DNA of 34,973 nucleotides, taken from the NCBI GenBank assembly GCA_022706885.1, contig JAKJBR010000013.1, positions 1 to 34,973 of the forward strand, in the 5' to 3' direction. Position numbers and translations under genes: made by a program. The notes beneath the pieces are model-generated. The model was not told the origin of the DNA. It made no database searches and saw only the letters and a program-made list of their open reading frames with translations. Positions 1 through 7,112 of this stretch are shown one piece after another. This DNA is from DUPQ01 sp022706885. GTDB taxonomy: Bacteria > Bacillota > Clostridia > DUPQ01. Position 1 is the stretch's first letter; every line of letters starts with the position of its first letter.

Positions 1-1
1 T

Positions 2-247
2 ACAGTCAATAACTGTGCACTGCATTCGCTTGCCGCACTCACCCACTACATTAAAGGTCTGAAGCTGAAAAACAAGAAGGCTGCGGCATTCGGCTGTTAC
101 GGTTGGTCGGGAGAATCGGTTAAGATATTGAACGAAATGCTTACCGATGCGGGATTTGAAGTGGTTAATGAAGGATTCAGATGCCTTTGGAATCCCGATT
201 ACGAAACACTGCAAAAAGCGGTGGATTTCGGTAAGGATATTGCGTGA
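2..247 (+). CDS. FprA-type flavoprotein, C-terminal fragment
   Basis: The reading frame is open from the window edge and ends at TGA 245-247, giving about 81 residues of a C-terminus. The fragment contains the run AFGCYGWSGE followed by a helix and a short terminal helix, which is characteristic of the FMN-binding flavodoxin domain of A-type flavoproteins (FprA/flavorubredoxin family). Those enzymes pair an N-terminal metallo-beta-lactamase di-iron domain, not visible here, with this flavodoxin domain and reduce O2 to water or NO to N2O in anaerobes. The start and the di-iron ligands lie outside the window, so the full domain order is inferred. A stand-alone flavodoxin is the main alternative. 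Confidence 0.8.
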   Translation, partial: TVNNCALHSLAALTHYIKGLKLKNKKAAAFGCYGWSGESVKILNEMLTDAGFEVVNEGFRCLWNPDYETLQKAVDFGKDIA

Positions 248-262
248 TTTAGCTTGTGAATA

Positions 263-296
263 TTGAAAAACGAGACAAATTTTGATATCCTATAAT
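263..296 (+). promoter_or_regulatory. possible promoter of the DUF6935-like gene
   Basis: A perfect TATAAT lies at 291-296 in the 129-bp gap after the flavoprotein gene. The nearest -35-like hexamer, TTGAAA at 263-268, is 22 bp away, which is too far for a standard sigma-A promoter, so only the -10 box is convincing. The rest of the gap shows nothing clear apart from the AAAGGAG ribosome site just before the ATG at 377. Confidence 0.35.
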
Positions 297-376
297 AAGG
301 AAGTTGTCGGTGTAAGACAGTTTGCCGATATCCTTCCGTCAGTACAGAAGTATAAAAAAAGTAAAAGGAGAGAATC

Positions 377-937
377 ATGGCATTTTTTGACAAATTGAAA
401 AAACAGGCTACATCAGCGATAGAAAAAGCTCTCGATCCGAGACACAAAACTCAGAAGATTACTTTTGCCGATCTGCCTGAAACATTGGAAGCATTTAAAG
501 CACTCCCCGAGGCGCAGCTTGCATCACCGTTTGAGACGGCGGCACTTACCGTTGTGGCATTCTGCCTCTATCCCGTAAATAAGGAATTGTGCCATCAGAT
601 GCTCAATTATTTACGCGGACCGCGTCCGATGAGCGAAATGGATAAGCAGTTTATAAGAGACCGCTTTTTGGATAAAGATTATGTTCCGCGTTCTTACTTC
701 GACGGTGCAACACCTGCCAACGACTATATGCCGTCAAAGCCCTATACAATAACGGTTACTTCCAATCCCCGTTCATTCGACGATCCGGATACCGTTAGAC
801 TGTATATTAATTCGGGCGGAGCCGACAGTCCGCGTCTGGTATCGCTTCGTAAGGCAAAGGACGGGAAATGGTATCTTTGGGAACAGTATCTCCTTGCCGA
901 TATACGTAAACCGGAAAGCGAAAATCCCTGGGCTTAA
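377..937 (+). CDS. conserved protein of unknown function (DUF6935-like)
   Basis: A 186-residue soluble protein with no signal peptide or membrane segment, beginning at an ATG 7 bases after AAAGGAG. From memory it resembles a Firmicutes family I believe is catalogued as DUF6935, whose members start MxFFDKLK and carry a block like ALPEAxLxxPFxTAALTVxAxCxYP, then FIRDRFxDKDYVPRSYF, YTITVxxNP, SGGADSPR and a WYLWEQYLLxDIR end. All of these blocks are present, so the gene is intact. The biochemical function is unknown to me. It stands alone between the flavoprotein gene and nagB, and neither neighbour suggests a role. The exact DUF number is uncertain. Confidence 0.75.
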   Translation: MAFFDKLKKQATSAIEKALDPRHKTQKITFADLPETLEAFKALPEAQLASPFETAALTVVAFCLYPVNKELCHQMLNYLRGPRPMSEMDKQFIRDRFLDKDYVPRSYFDGATPANDYMPSKPYTITVTSNPRSFDDPDTVRLYINSGGADSPRLVSLRKAKDGKWYLWEQYLLADIRKPESENPWA

Positions 938-1016
938 TTGTTTCTGAAGAGACGTTCTTTTCAGTATACCGTCAAGAACAGATGAATAAAATTAAATAAA
1001 AGAAAGAAGGATTGCT

Positions 1017-1787
1017 ATGAAAATTATTGTTAAGGATAATTATAGCGAGATGAGCAAATTGGCAGCTTCGGTTATTGCCGATCTGGTAAGAAAGAAACCC
1101 GACTGCGTATTGGGACTGGCAACCGGCGCTACACCTATCGGAACCTATCATGAACTTGCCAGGCTGCATAAAGAGGAAGGTCTGGACTTTTCTGCAGTCA
1201 CAACATTCAATCTGGATGAATATCTGGGAATATCCATGGATCTTACGCTTCCGTATGAGATGGACCAGTCCTATGCTCGGTTCATGCATGAAGAGTTGTT
1301 TAAGAAGATAAACATCAAAAAGAAAAATGCTCATGTACCGTACGGGCTTGCAGCCGATCCGGATAAATACTGCAAAGAATATGAAAAGATGATAGCGGAT
1401 GCCGGCGGGTTGGATTTACAGCTTTTAGGTATCGGCGGAGACGGTCACATAGGATTCAATGAGCCCGGTTCATCCTTTGATTCCAGAACCAGAGTGGAGC
1501 ACCTTAATCAGAAATCCATAGACGATAATTATGAAGCTTTCTACAAAAAAGCGGGCGTATCCAAAGAAGAAATGCCCAAAAAAGCCATAACAATGGGTGT
1601 TGCCACTATTATGGAGGCAAAGAGTCTTCTTATGATTGTAAGCGGAATCGGTAAGGCGGATATAATTCAGAAAGCTCTGGAAGGACCGGTTACAACTCAG
1701 ATTACCGCTTCGGCTATTCAAACATTCAAACGTGATGTTACGGTAATACTGGACAAACCCGCGGCAAGTAAACTTAAGAAGTTATAG
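1017..1787 (+). CDS. nagB: glucosamine-6-phosphate deaminase
   Basis: NagB converts glucosamine 6-phosphate to fructose 6-phosphate and ammonia, feeding amino sugars into glycolysis. The 256-residue protein has the expected length and motifs: LGLATGATPIGTY near residues 32-44 (phosphate loop), FNLDEYLG with the catalytic-base Asp at D67, and GGDGHIGFNEP with D142, H144 and E149, matching the Asp/His/Glu set of the E. coli enzyme. The ATG at 1017 follows AGAAGGA. The CDF transporter starts 35 bp downstream on the same strand, so the two may be cotranscribed. No nagA or amino-sugar PTS is visible in the window. The 79-bp upstream gap shows no convincing promoter. Confidence 0.95.
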   Translation: MKIIVKDNYSEMSKLAASVIADLVRKKPDCVLGLATGATPIGTYHELARLHKEEGLDFSAVTTFNLDEYLGISMDLTLPYEMDQSYARFMHEELFKKINIKKKNAHVPYGLAADPDKYCKEYEKMIADAGGLDLQLLGIGGDGHIGFNEPGSSFDSRTRVEHLNQKSIDDNYEAFYKKAGVSKEEMPKKAITMGVATIMEAKSLLMIVSGIGKADIIQKALEGPVTTQITASAIQTFKRDVTVILDKPAASKLKKL

Positions 1788-1822
1788 CAATTAGCCGACA
1801 TAAAACTTAACAGGATATCTCC

Positions 1823-2992
1823 ATGAACAAGTTGCTGATAAAGTTGTTCGTAAAAGACTATAAAAACACTGATGATGCATCGGTAAGAAGCGCATACGGA
1901 ATGCTTGCGGGCGTATCGGGACTGACTGTAAATATACTGCTTTTTACAGGCAAGCTTTTTATCGGTCTGTTATCCAAAAGTATTGCGGTGCTGGCGGATT
2001 CTTTCAATAATCTGTCCGATGCCGGTTCTTTTTTAATAACAGTACTGGCGTCAAAGCTTTCCAAAAAGCCTGCTGACAAAGAGCATCCTTTCGGTCATGA
2101 AAGGATTGAGTATGTGGCGGCTCTTTTTATGTCCTTTATCATAATGAATGCGGGTATATCGCTGTTCGTCGATTCCATAAAAAGAATAACTCAACCGGAG
2201 CCCATAATATTTGAATGGGCTTTTGTAATAGCTTTAATTGTAAGTATGCTGCTTAAAGCCTGGGTAATGCTGTTAAACAGAGATATAGGTATAAGAATAA
2301 ACTCCTATCCTTTGAAAGCTGCATTCCGAGATTCGGCAAATGATCTGGTTGCCACCTCGGTAACCGTAATATCCATGCTTATTGCAAAATACTTTAATTT
2401 TTCCATAGACAGTTATGCGGGTATCGGTTTATCGGTATTTGTTTTTCTTTCGGGATTAAAGATAGCCAAAGACACTCTTATGCCGCTCCTGGGTTCTGCA
2501 ACGGACAAAAAACTGTATGACAGGATTACCCGTAAAGTGGAGAGCTATGACGGAATAATAGGTACCCACGACCTTATTGTTCACAGCTACGGACCTTCGA
2601 ATATAATGGCTACCATTCATGCTCAGGTTCCCAATGACGGCGATATGCAGAAAATGCATGATATTATAGACGGAATAGAAAAGGATGTTTACAGGGAAAC
2701 GGGAATACATCTTGTTATACACATGGATCCTCAGGAAGTGCATGACAAGAGATTCTTCAAATACAAATCCGTTGTTAAAGGTATAGTGAAAAACCTGGAT
2801 CCCGATGCCGCTGTTCACGGCTTTAATGCAAAGTTCGATAAAAATGAGATAAATCTGGTATTTGATGTTACGGTAGCTCACTCCTATACCCAAGAGGAGG
2901 AAACTGCTCTTTCGGAAAACATAAAAAAAGAATTGGCAAAAGCCAATCCTCAAGTAAAATGTGATATAACAGTAGAACACGGTTTTATTTAA
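1823..2992 (+). CDS. cation diffusion facilitator, manganese-type site
   Basis: A CDF-family metal/proton antiporter of the cytoplasmic membrane. Six hydrophobic segments lie between about residues 28 and 215. The transport site reads D59-xxx-N63 in TM2 (ADSFNNLSDAGS) and D170-xxx-D174 in TM5 (FRDSANDL). Zinc transporters such as YiiP have DxxxD plus HxxxD; an Asn/Asp/Asp/Asp set without His is the pattern described for manganese exporters (MntE type), so Mn(II) efflux is inferred. HPFGHERIEY (88-97) is the conserved TM2-TM3 loop. The protein is 389 residues against about 300 for the classic family: after the usual cytoplasmic domain (about 215-290) there is a second domain of roughly 90 residues. 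Its end overlaps the convergent deacetylase gene by 8 bp. Confidence 0.9.
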   Translation: MNKLLIKLFVKDYKNTDDASVRSAYGMLAGVSGLTVNILLFTGKLFIGLLSKSIAVLADSFNNLSDAGSFLITVLASKLSKKPADKEHPFGHERIEYVAALFMSFIIMNAGISLFVDSIKRITQPEPIIFEWAFVIALIVSMLLKAWVMLLNRDIGIRINSYPLKAAFRDSANDLVATSVTVISMLIAKYFNFSIDSYAGIGLSVFVFLSGLKIAKDTLMPLLGSATDKKLYDRITRKVESYDGIIGTHDLIVHSYGPSNIMATIHAQVPNDGDMQKMHDIIDGIEKDVYRETGIHLVIHMDPQEVHDKRFFKYKSVVKGIVKNLDPDAAVHGFNAKFDKNEINLVFDVTVAHSYTQEEETALSENIKKELAKANPQVKCDITVEHGFI

Positions 2993-3803
2993 GCTTTGTT
3001 AATTGCCCCGCAGCAACCTTTACCGGTTCTCTGTCCACATCCAGCCAGACATCGGTACAGCTCGGATTATATACCATGGAAGTATCCACAGTGAATTTCA
3101 GATTTCTGACAGCATCGACATAATCCTTTATTTCGATATTGGTGGCATACCATATGTCCTCTCTTCCGCTTATACGCTTACAGAACTCCTCTATTATGTA
3201 CCATTTGTCACCCCATCTTTCAAACTCGTAACTGTGTCCCCATACATAGAAAAGATTCATTCCCATATTCCATCTGGGACTGTCGAATGCGGATATAAGG
3301 TCGGTTGCATCGTTGTGATGGCATGTCGGATGCCATACTAAAAAATCATCGGGTAAGTAGAAGGACTTATGGCTTTTGGTGGTTCTGGCATATTCCATAT
3401 CTAAATATCTTAAACGCTGTACAACTTCATCATTGTAATAACCGTACGGATAAGACATACCTCTTACCGGATATCCCGCAATATCTTCCAGTGCCTTTTT
3501 ATCGTCCAATACTTCATGTAAAAACCTCAGATTATTGACATCTCGCAAATCGGTATGATTAACGGTATGTACCGATATTTCATGTCCTTCATAGAGTTTC
3601 TTCGCATCGGTCATTTTTATCTTTTCCGGCTGCGGAGGATAATCGTCTCTGTCCATGTATCGTGAATTAAGATGGAATGTTCCCTTTATTTTGTATTTGT
3701 TAAACAGTTCCACAAGCCTGTAATCTTCATACGGTCCGTCATCATAACTCATGGTAAGGGCTTTGGGTAATTTGTCTTTAAAGTATTTAGGGGTTATTAT
3801 CAT
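2985..3803 (-). CDS. NodB-type polysaccharide deacetylase (CE4 fold)
   Basis: A 272-residue carbohydrate esterase family 4-like protein. The metal triad is present: SYDDG with D21 and D22, then HTVNH with H79 and H83 (HxxxH). GYPVRGMSYPYGYYND matches the third NodB motif. Such enzymes remove N- or O-acetyl groups from polysaccharides, but there is no signal peptide or membrane anchor, so a cytoplasmic substrate or a non-classical role is likely. The start is placed at the ATG at 3803 because AGGAG lies 8 bases before it; an in-frame TTG two codons upstream sits too close to that site. A TATAAT (minus strand, 3827-3832) upstream may be its -10 box, though no good -35 was seen. Confidence 0.85.
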   Translation of the reverse strand: MIITPKYFKDKLPKALTMSYDDGPYEDYRLVELFNKYKIKGTFHLNSRYMDRDDYPPQPEKIKMTDAKKLYEGHEISVHTVNHTDLRDVNNLRFLHEVLDDKKALEDIAGYPVRGMSYPYGYYNDEVVQRLRYLDMEYARTTKSHKSFYLPDDFLVWHPTCHHNDATDLISAFDSPRWNMGMNLFYVWGHSYEFERWGDKWYIIEEFCKRISGREDIWYATNIEIKDYVDAVRNLKFTVDTSMVYNPSCTDVWLDVDREPVKVAAGQLTKLK

Positions 3804-3851
3804 AATCAATTCTCCTCATATTTCATATTATACATCTAAATAAAGATTTAT

Positions 3852-3871
3852 ACCCCAACATCATCTGGGGA
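3852..3871 (-). terminator. weak hairpin after the AlbA_2 gene
   Basis: Just past the stop of the minus-strand AlbA_2 gene there is a 5-bp all-GC-rich stem (CCCCA / TGGGG, arms 3853-3857 and 3866-3870) with an 8-base loop. The following bases are A/T-rich but not a clean T run, so this is at best a weak intrinsic terminator. Confidence 0.3.
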
Positions 3872-5485
3872 TTATATTCTCCTGTAAACAGTCTTATTAG
3901 TGCTACCTTCGGAAACCACCAGCCCTGTACTGGTCAATATGCTAAGATAGCGCCAAGTTGTTGATTCAGACTTGCCACAGGCTTCCTTAGCCTCTGCAGG
4001 GGTAATACTGCCTTTTGTATCTATCACATCCGCAATAGAGATGATCTTACGATAGTCAGCTTCCTTCAGAACTTCTTTCAAAACTTCTTTCAAACTTCTT
4101 TCATCTGTTGAATGAAAATCCTCGCGTCCGGACTGTTGCTTTGAAGATTGCCTAACTTCCTCCTCTTCCTGTATCCTCAGAAACTCCTCGTTGATATAGG
4201 CCACGACCTGTGTATAGTCATCGGTATCATTATCCGGACTGTAGACAAGTTTTGGAGAACCGTTGTCAGCCATTGCCTTCTTTGCACGACGAATCCCGGA
4301 ACCATAGGATTGGATCAGATTTAAACGGAAAAACATCTCTTTAAGCTCATCATTCAGATAATGCCGATTATCAAAGACCACTTTATTATTCAGATCAGCT
4401 ATGGTTATCGGCGGAACAGGACGATTATAATTGATAAAAGACAGGTGATCCCTATAAACATAAATCCCGATGTACTGCTTCCGTGAGTATTCCTTATGTA
4501 GAATGCAGTTGGTCGCCAGCTCTTCAAACATTTCCAATGGCCAGTTAAAGACCCTGTGCGCTCCCGGCTTGCCCGGCTCTCGAACAGTGTAAGAGGCCAT
4601 GATGGTATCTCGGAAATAATCTCGGACACGCTGTGCCTGAATCCATACAGGTCCCTTAAAGCTTTTGGATTCCATCTTATCTGTTCCGGAAATCTCTCTG
4701 ATTACCTCTACGTAAGCGTATGGAATGAACTTTTCCGGTGCGTCAGCAAACATCAGCACAGCGAAGTTCCGTGCGCGGTAGCCACCATACTCGCTGCTGT
4801 CGATCAAATGCATGGCCTTCGCCATCTCTAGCTTGGATAATGTGCGAATATCCTCTGCGGAATTAGTGCGTACCATATACTCTTTCATGTACTCATAATC
4901 CAGATCATCCAGCGTTGCAGTTTCGTTCAATTCTGAAGAAAAATGAAAATCTGCGAACTTCTTGAGAAGTTCAAACTCCTCTCGTTTGTTGGGCAGACGC
5001 GTATCTCGGCGGACCCGGATATATCTACCTGCTTTCAGCTTGATTTTTGAATCCTTTTCCGCCTTTTGATCGGTCTCATAAGGACCGTTATTTCCAGGCT
5101 CGACAGCAAGAATGATATAAAACCGATTATCTATTTTATCCTGAACCAGATGATACACCGGTTTGGGATGGATATAAGACAAAAGGTATTTCAATTCATT
5201 TTCCGTTGTCTCAATCTTTGCCTCATCGATTCCGGATATCGGACGGACAGGAACTGCTTTGCGACCAGTAGCCTCATCATCCTCTTCTTCGATCCCTATA
5301 AGCAGAAGCCCGATTTCCCGGTTCATATAGTTATTAGCATAAGCACAGACAGTTTTTAGGATACCATCCTTCACGATATCGGCTGCGGATTTTTTGTATT
5401 CGATATAATCGTTTTCTACGGCACACTGATCTATAATATCATGAGCCATCCGGCGGATATCTTCAATCTTCATTAGCGCCACCAT
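3872..5485 (-). CDS. AlbA_2 (Schlafen-type) / HATPase-like transcriptional regulator
   Basis: A 537-residue protein of the 'putative DNA-binding domain' family. The N-terminal AlbA_2 domain (about 15-160) shows EYKKSA, the hydrophobic stretch GLLLIGIEEED and YIRVRRDTR. The HATPase_c_4-like part (about 315-425) shows FEELATNCILHKEY, YVYRDHLSFINYNRP and QSYGSGIRRAKKAM. The C-terminus (about 470-537) looks like a winged helix (ITPAEAKEACGKSESTTWRYL). No helicase motif is present, although such proteins are often mislabelled RecG-like. It overlaps the end of the small HTH gene, so the pair forms an operon. The start may be ATG 5485 (AAGG 6 bases upstream) or the in-frame ATG 5473. Codon use (many ATC, CGC) differs from most neighbours, suggesting acquisition. 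Its target is unknown. Confidence 0.8.
   Translation of the reverse strand: MVALMKIEDIRRMAHDIIDQCAVENDYIEYKKSAADIVKDGILKTVCAYANNYMNREIGLLLIGIEEEDDEATGRKAVPVRPISGIDEAKIETTENELKYLLSYIHPKPVYHLVQDKIDNRFYIILAVEPGNNGPYETDQKAEKDSKIKLKAGRYIRVRRDTRLPNKREEFELLKKFADFHFSSELNETATLDDLDYEYMKEYMVRTNSAEDIRTLSKLEMAKAMHLIDSSEYGGYRARNFAVLMFADAPEKFIPYAYVEVIREISGTDKMESKSFKGPVWIQAQRVRDYFRDTIMASYTVREPGKPGAHRVFNWPLEMFEELATNCILHKEYSRKQYIGIYVYRDHLSFINYNRPVPPITIADLNNKVVFDNRHYLNDELKEMFFRLNLIQSYGSGIRRAKKAMADNGSPKLVYSPDNDTDDYTQVVAYINEEFLRIQEEEEVRQSSKQQSGREDFHSTDERSLKEVLKEVLKEADYRKIISIADVIDTKGSITPAEAKEACGKSESTTWRYLSILTSTGLVVSEGSTNKTVYRRI
4071..4103 (-). repeat. short tandem repeat in the AlbA_2 gene linker
   Basis: Three copies of ACTTCTTTCA (plus-strand reading) begin at 4071, 4083 and 4094. 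On the coding strand they encode SLKEVLKEVLKEA, a helical linker before the winged helix. The first two copies are 12 bp apart, an in-frame unit; the next step is 11 bp, so the outermost copy is read in another frame. Confidence 0.7.
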
Positions 5486-5681
5486 CCTTTACCTTAACAT
5501 ATTTGCCGCTCTTGATTCGCGCGTCTGCAGGCTTTTCGGCATCTCTCGGAATGATCCAGGCACGACCCAGTCGAAAGGCGCCTTCAATACGACCTTCCGC
5601 ACACAACACCTGTGCGCGACGGACGGTAATATTCCATTTGTCTGCAGCCTGGCATATCGTCATAAAATCATGTTCATTCAT
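5463..5681 (-). CDS. small helix-turn-helix (excisionase/MerR-like) protein
   Basis: A 72-residue protein with one N-terminal helix-turn-helix: FMTICQAADKWNITVRRAQVLCAEGRIEGAFRLGRAWIIP, the pattern of small excisionase- or MerR-like DNA-binding domains (helix, HTH, then a wing around GRAWIIP). The start is the ATG at 5681, preceded by GGAGGAG with 9 bases of spacing; an in-frame ATG at 5726 has no ribosome site. Its end overlaps the AlbA_2 gene, so translation is probably coupled. Pairs of a small HTH protein and an AlbA_2/HATPase protein recur in Firmicutes accessory regions; the role is unknown to me. Confidence 0.8.
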   Translation of the reverse strand: MNEHDFMTICQAADKWNITVRRAQVLCAEGRIEGAFRLGRAWIIPRDAEKPADARIKSGKYVKVKDGGANED

Positions 5682-5773
5682 CAATACAAACTCCTCCGTC
5701 AAAACAGGCAACCCCATTTTATACATTTATGCGAACAATTTCAAGCCCTTATATTTGAAGAATTGTGAAATAT

Positions 5774-5817
5774 GTTACAAGTCAGTTTGACATAATTAGC
5801 ATATCTTTGTAACAAAG
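5774..5817. promoter_or_regulatory. upstream pair of GTTACAA half-sites
   Basis: GTTACAA at 5774-5780 and TTGTAAC at 5807-5813 repeat, in opposite orientations, the core of the operator at 5883-5914. The second copy lies in a 13-bp palindrome (CTTTGT A ACAAAG, 5805-5817). The sites fall between the divergent HTH/AlbA_2 pair and the AbiEi-like gene, so they could serve either promoter. The remainder of the gap is A/T-rich with no other clear signal. Confidence 0.5.
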
Positions 5818-5874
5818 TATGCTTATAAATTACTCATCTATAAATTTAACAACTGATGGAGAAACTGCAAACTA

Positions 5875-5903
5875 TTGCAATATTGTAACGAATAGTATAT
5901 AAT
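5875..5903 (+). promoter_or_regulatory. sigma-A-type promoter of the AbiEi-like gene
   Basis: TTGCAA (5875-5880) and a perfect TATAAT (5898-5903) are separated by exactly 17 bp. The predicted start of transcription is near 5910, about 18 bases before the ATG at 5928. Confidence 0.75.
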
Positions 5904-5914
5904 TTTCGTTACAA
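5883..5914. promoter_or_regulatory. operator: perfect 10-bp inverted repeat around the -10 box
   Basis: TTGTAACGAA (5883-5892) and TTCGTTACAA (5905-5914) are exact reverse complements separated by 12 bp that contain TATAAT. A dimer bound here would cover the -10 box and transcription start. AbiEi-type antitoxins are known to repress their own promoter through inverted repeats, so autoregulation by the adjacent gene is the simplest inference. Confidence 0.7.
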
Positions 5915-5927
5915 GGAGGGTACTCTT

Positions 5928-6533
5928 ATGAGTAACGGATATGCAGACAAAATAAGGGAGCGCGTGCTTTCAGCAACAAATGGAACAGTCTTTACTACAT
6001 CGGACTTTTCAGATATTGCCGATAATAATACTATTCGGCAAAATATGCTTCGCCTCGTAAACGAAGGTGTTTTGAAGCGCATTTTAGGCGGTGTATATGA
6101 AAAGCCTAAATACAGCAAATTGCTTGGAGAGTATGTAGCTGTTAATCCCGATGCGGTGGCACAGGCACTTGCTCGCAGTTACCATTGGACAATTGCTCCT
6201 TGCGGTAATACAGCCTTGAATATGATAGGTCTCTCAACGCAGGTTCCGGCCACCTGGTCATATATCAGCGACGGACCATATAGAAAGTATGAGTGGAACT
6301 CGACATGCATAGAATTTAAGCACAGAACAAACAAAGAGATTACCGGTCTATCCTATATGACTGCTCTTTTGATTCAAGCTATTAAAACACTTGGTAAAGA
6401 AAACATTACGCAAGACATTATTGAGACACTTTCGGAGAAATTGACACGGAAGGAAAAAGATGCAGCCCTAAAAGAAGCATCAAGAAGTGCCGATTGGGTT
6501 TACAGGATAATTAAGCGGATATGTAGGAACTAA
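5928..6533 (+). CDS. AbiEi-like (DUF6088) type IV antitoxin / regulator, orphan
   Basis: A 201-residue protein resembling the DUF6088/AbiEi antitoxin family. The N-terminal winged helix spans about residues 1-60, with VFTTSDFSDIADNNTIRQNMLRLVNEGVLKRILGGVYEKP; the C-terminal part contains YHWTIAPCGNTALNMIGLSTQVP, typical of the family. AbiEi proteins repress their operon and counteract the nucleotidyltransferase toxin AbiEii, whose gene normally follows directly. Here the next gene is a GNAT acetyltransferase 76 bp downstream and no AbiEii is present, so this is an orphan antitoxin or stand-alone regulator. The ATG at 5928 follows AAGGAGGG. The promoter carries a perfect inverted repeat (5883-5914). 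Confidence 0.82.
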   Translation: MSNGYADKIRERVLSATNGTVFTTSDFSDIADNNTIRQNMLRLVNEGVLKRILGGVYEKPKYSKLLGEYVAVNPDAVAQALARSYHWTIAPCGNTALNMIGLSTQVPATWSYISDGPYRKYEWNSTCIEFKHRTNKEITGLSYMTALLIQAIKTLGKENITQDIIETLSEKLTRKEKDAALKEASRSADWVYRIIKRICRN

Positions 6534-6609
6534 GCAGAATAATGCGCCTAAACATAGATTTATAGGATATAATAAAGAATATAGAAGATATGGAAATGAG
6601 ACATTGTAA

Positions 6610-7110
6610 ATGCAATATCATATAAGAAGAGCAAAAGAAAAAGATGCGGAAGATATCCTGAGGTTGCTTGGGCAGATAGCACAACTGCATCATGAAAAGC
6701 GACCGGACATATTTAAGAGCAATGCCAGTAAATACAATAATAAACTGATACTTGAAAAGATTAAGAGACCGGAAGAATATATAACCGTTGCGGTGGATGA
6801 AACCGACAAAGTTGCTGGATATTTATTCTGTGTGTTTGACATAGTTAAAAATCATACTGTTCAGCAGGACAGAAAAATATTGTATTTGGATGATTTATGT
6901 GTGGATGAAGATAAAAGAGGTATCGGTATCGGCTCCCTCCTCATAAATCACGCATATGAATACGCAAAAAAGGAACACTGTGATGCCGTAGAACTTAATG
7001 CCTGGGAGATTAACGAAAGAGCCGTAAAATTCTATGCGGATCACGGATTTACCGTTAAATACAGACGAATGGAATTAATTGTTGACAGTAAAAATGATTT
7101 AGAGAGGTAA
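6610..7110 (+). CDS. GNAT-family N-acetyltransferase
   Basis: A 166-residue GNAT protein that would transfer an acetyl group from acetyl-CoA to an unidentified amine. The acetyl-CoA-binding motif A is LYLDDLCVDEDKRGIGIGSLLI (R-G-I-G-I-G loop near residue 100), followed by ELNAWEINERAVKFYADHGF, the usual motif B with the N-x-x-A-x-x-F-Y signature. The ATG at 6610 has only a weak ribosome site. It ends 2 bp before the nitrilase-GDPD gene, so the two are almost certainly cotranscribed. A TATAAT at 6568-6573 upstream lacks a matching -35 box. Confidence 0.9.
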   Translation: MQYHIRRAKEKDAEDILRLLGQIAQLHHEKRPDIFKSNASKYNNKLILEKIKRPEEYITVAVDETDKVAGYLFCVFDIVKNHTVQQDRKILYLDDLCVDEDKRGIGIGSLLINHAYEYAKKEHCDAVELNAWEINERAVKFYADHGFTVKYRRMELIVDSKNDLER

Positions 7111-7112
7111 CT

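Noticed and set aside
6610..7110. The GNAT gene as a toxin partner of the AbiEi-like antitoxin
   Set aside because: GNAT toxins pair with ribbon-helix-helix antitoxins, the gap is 76 bp, and this GNAT is coupled instead to the nitrilase-GDPD gene.
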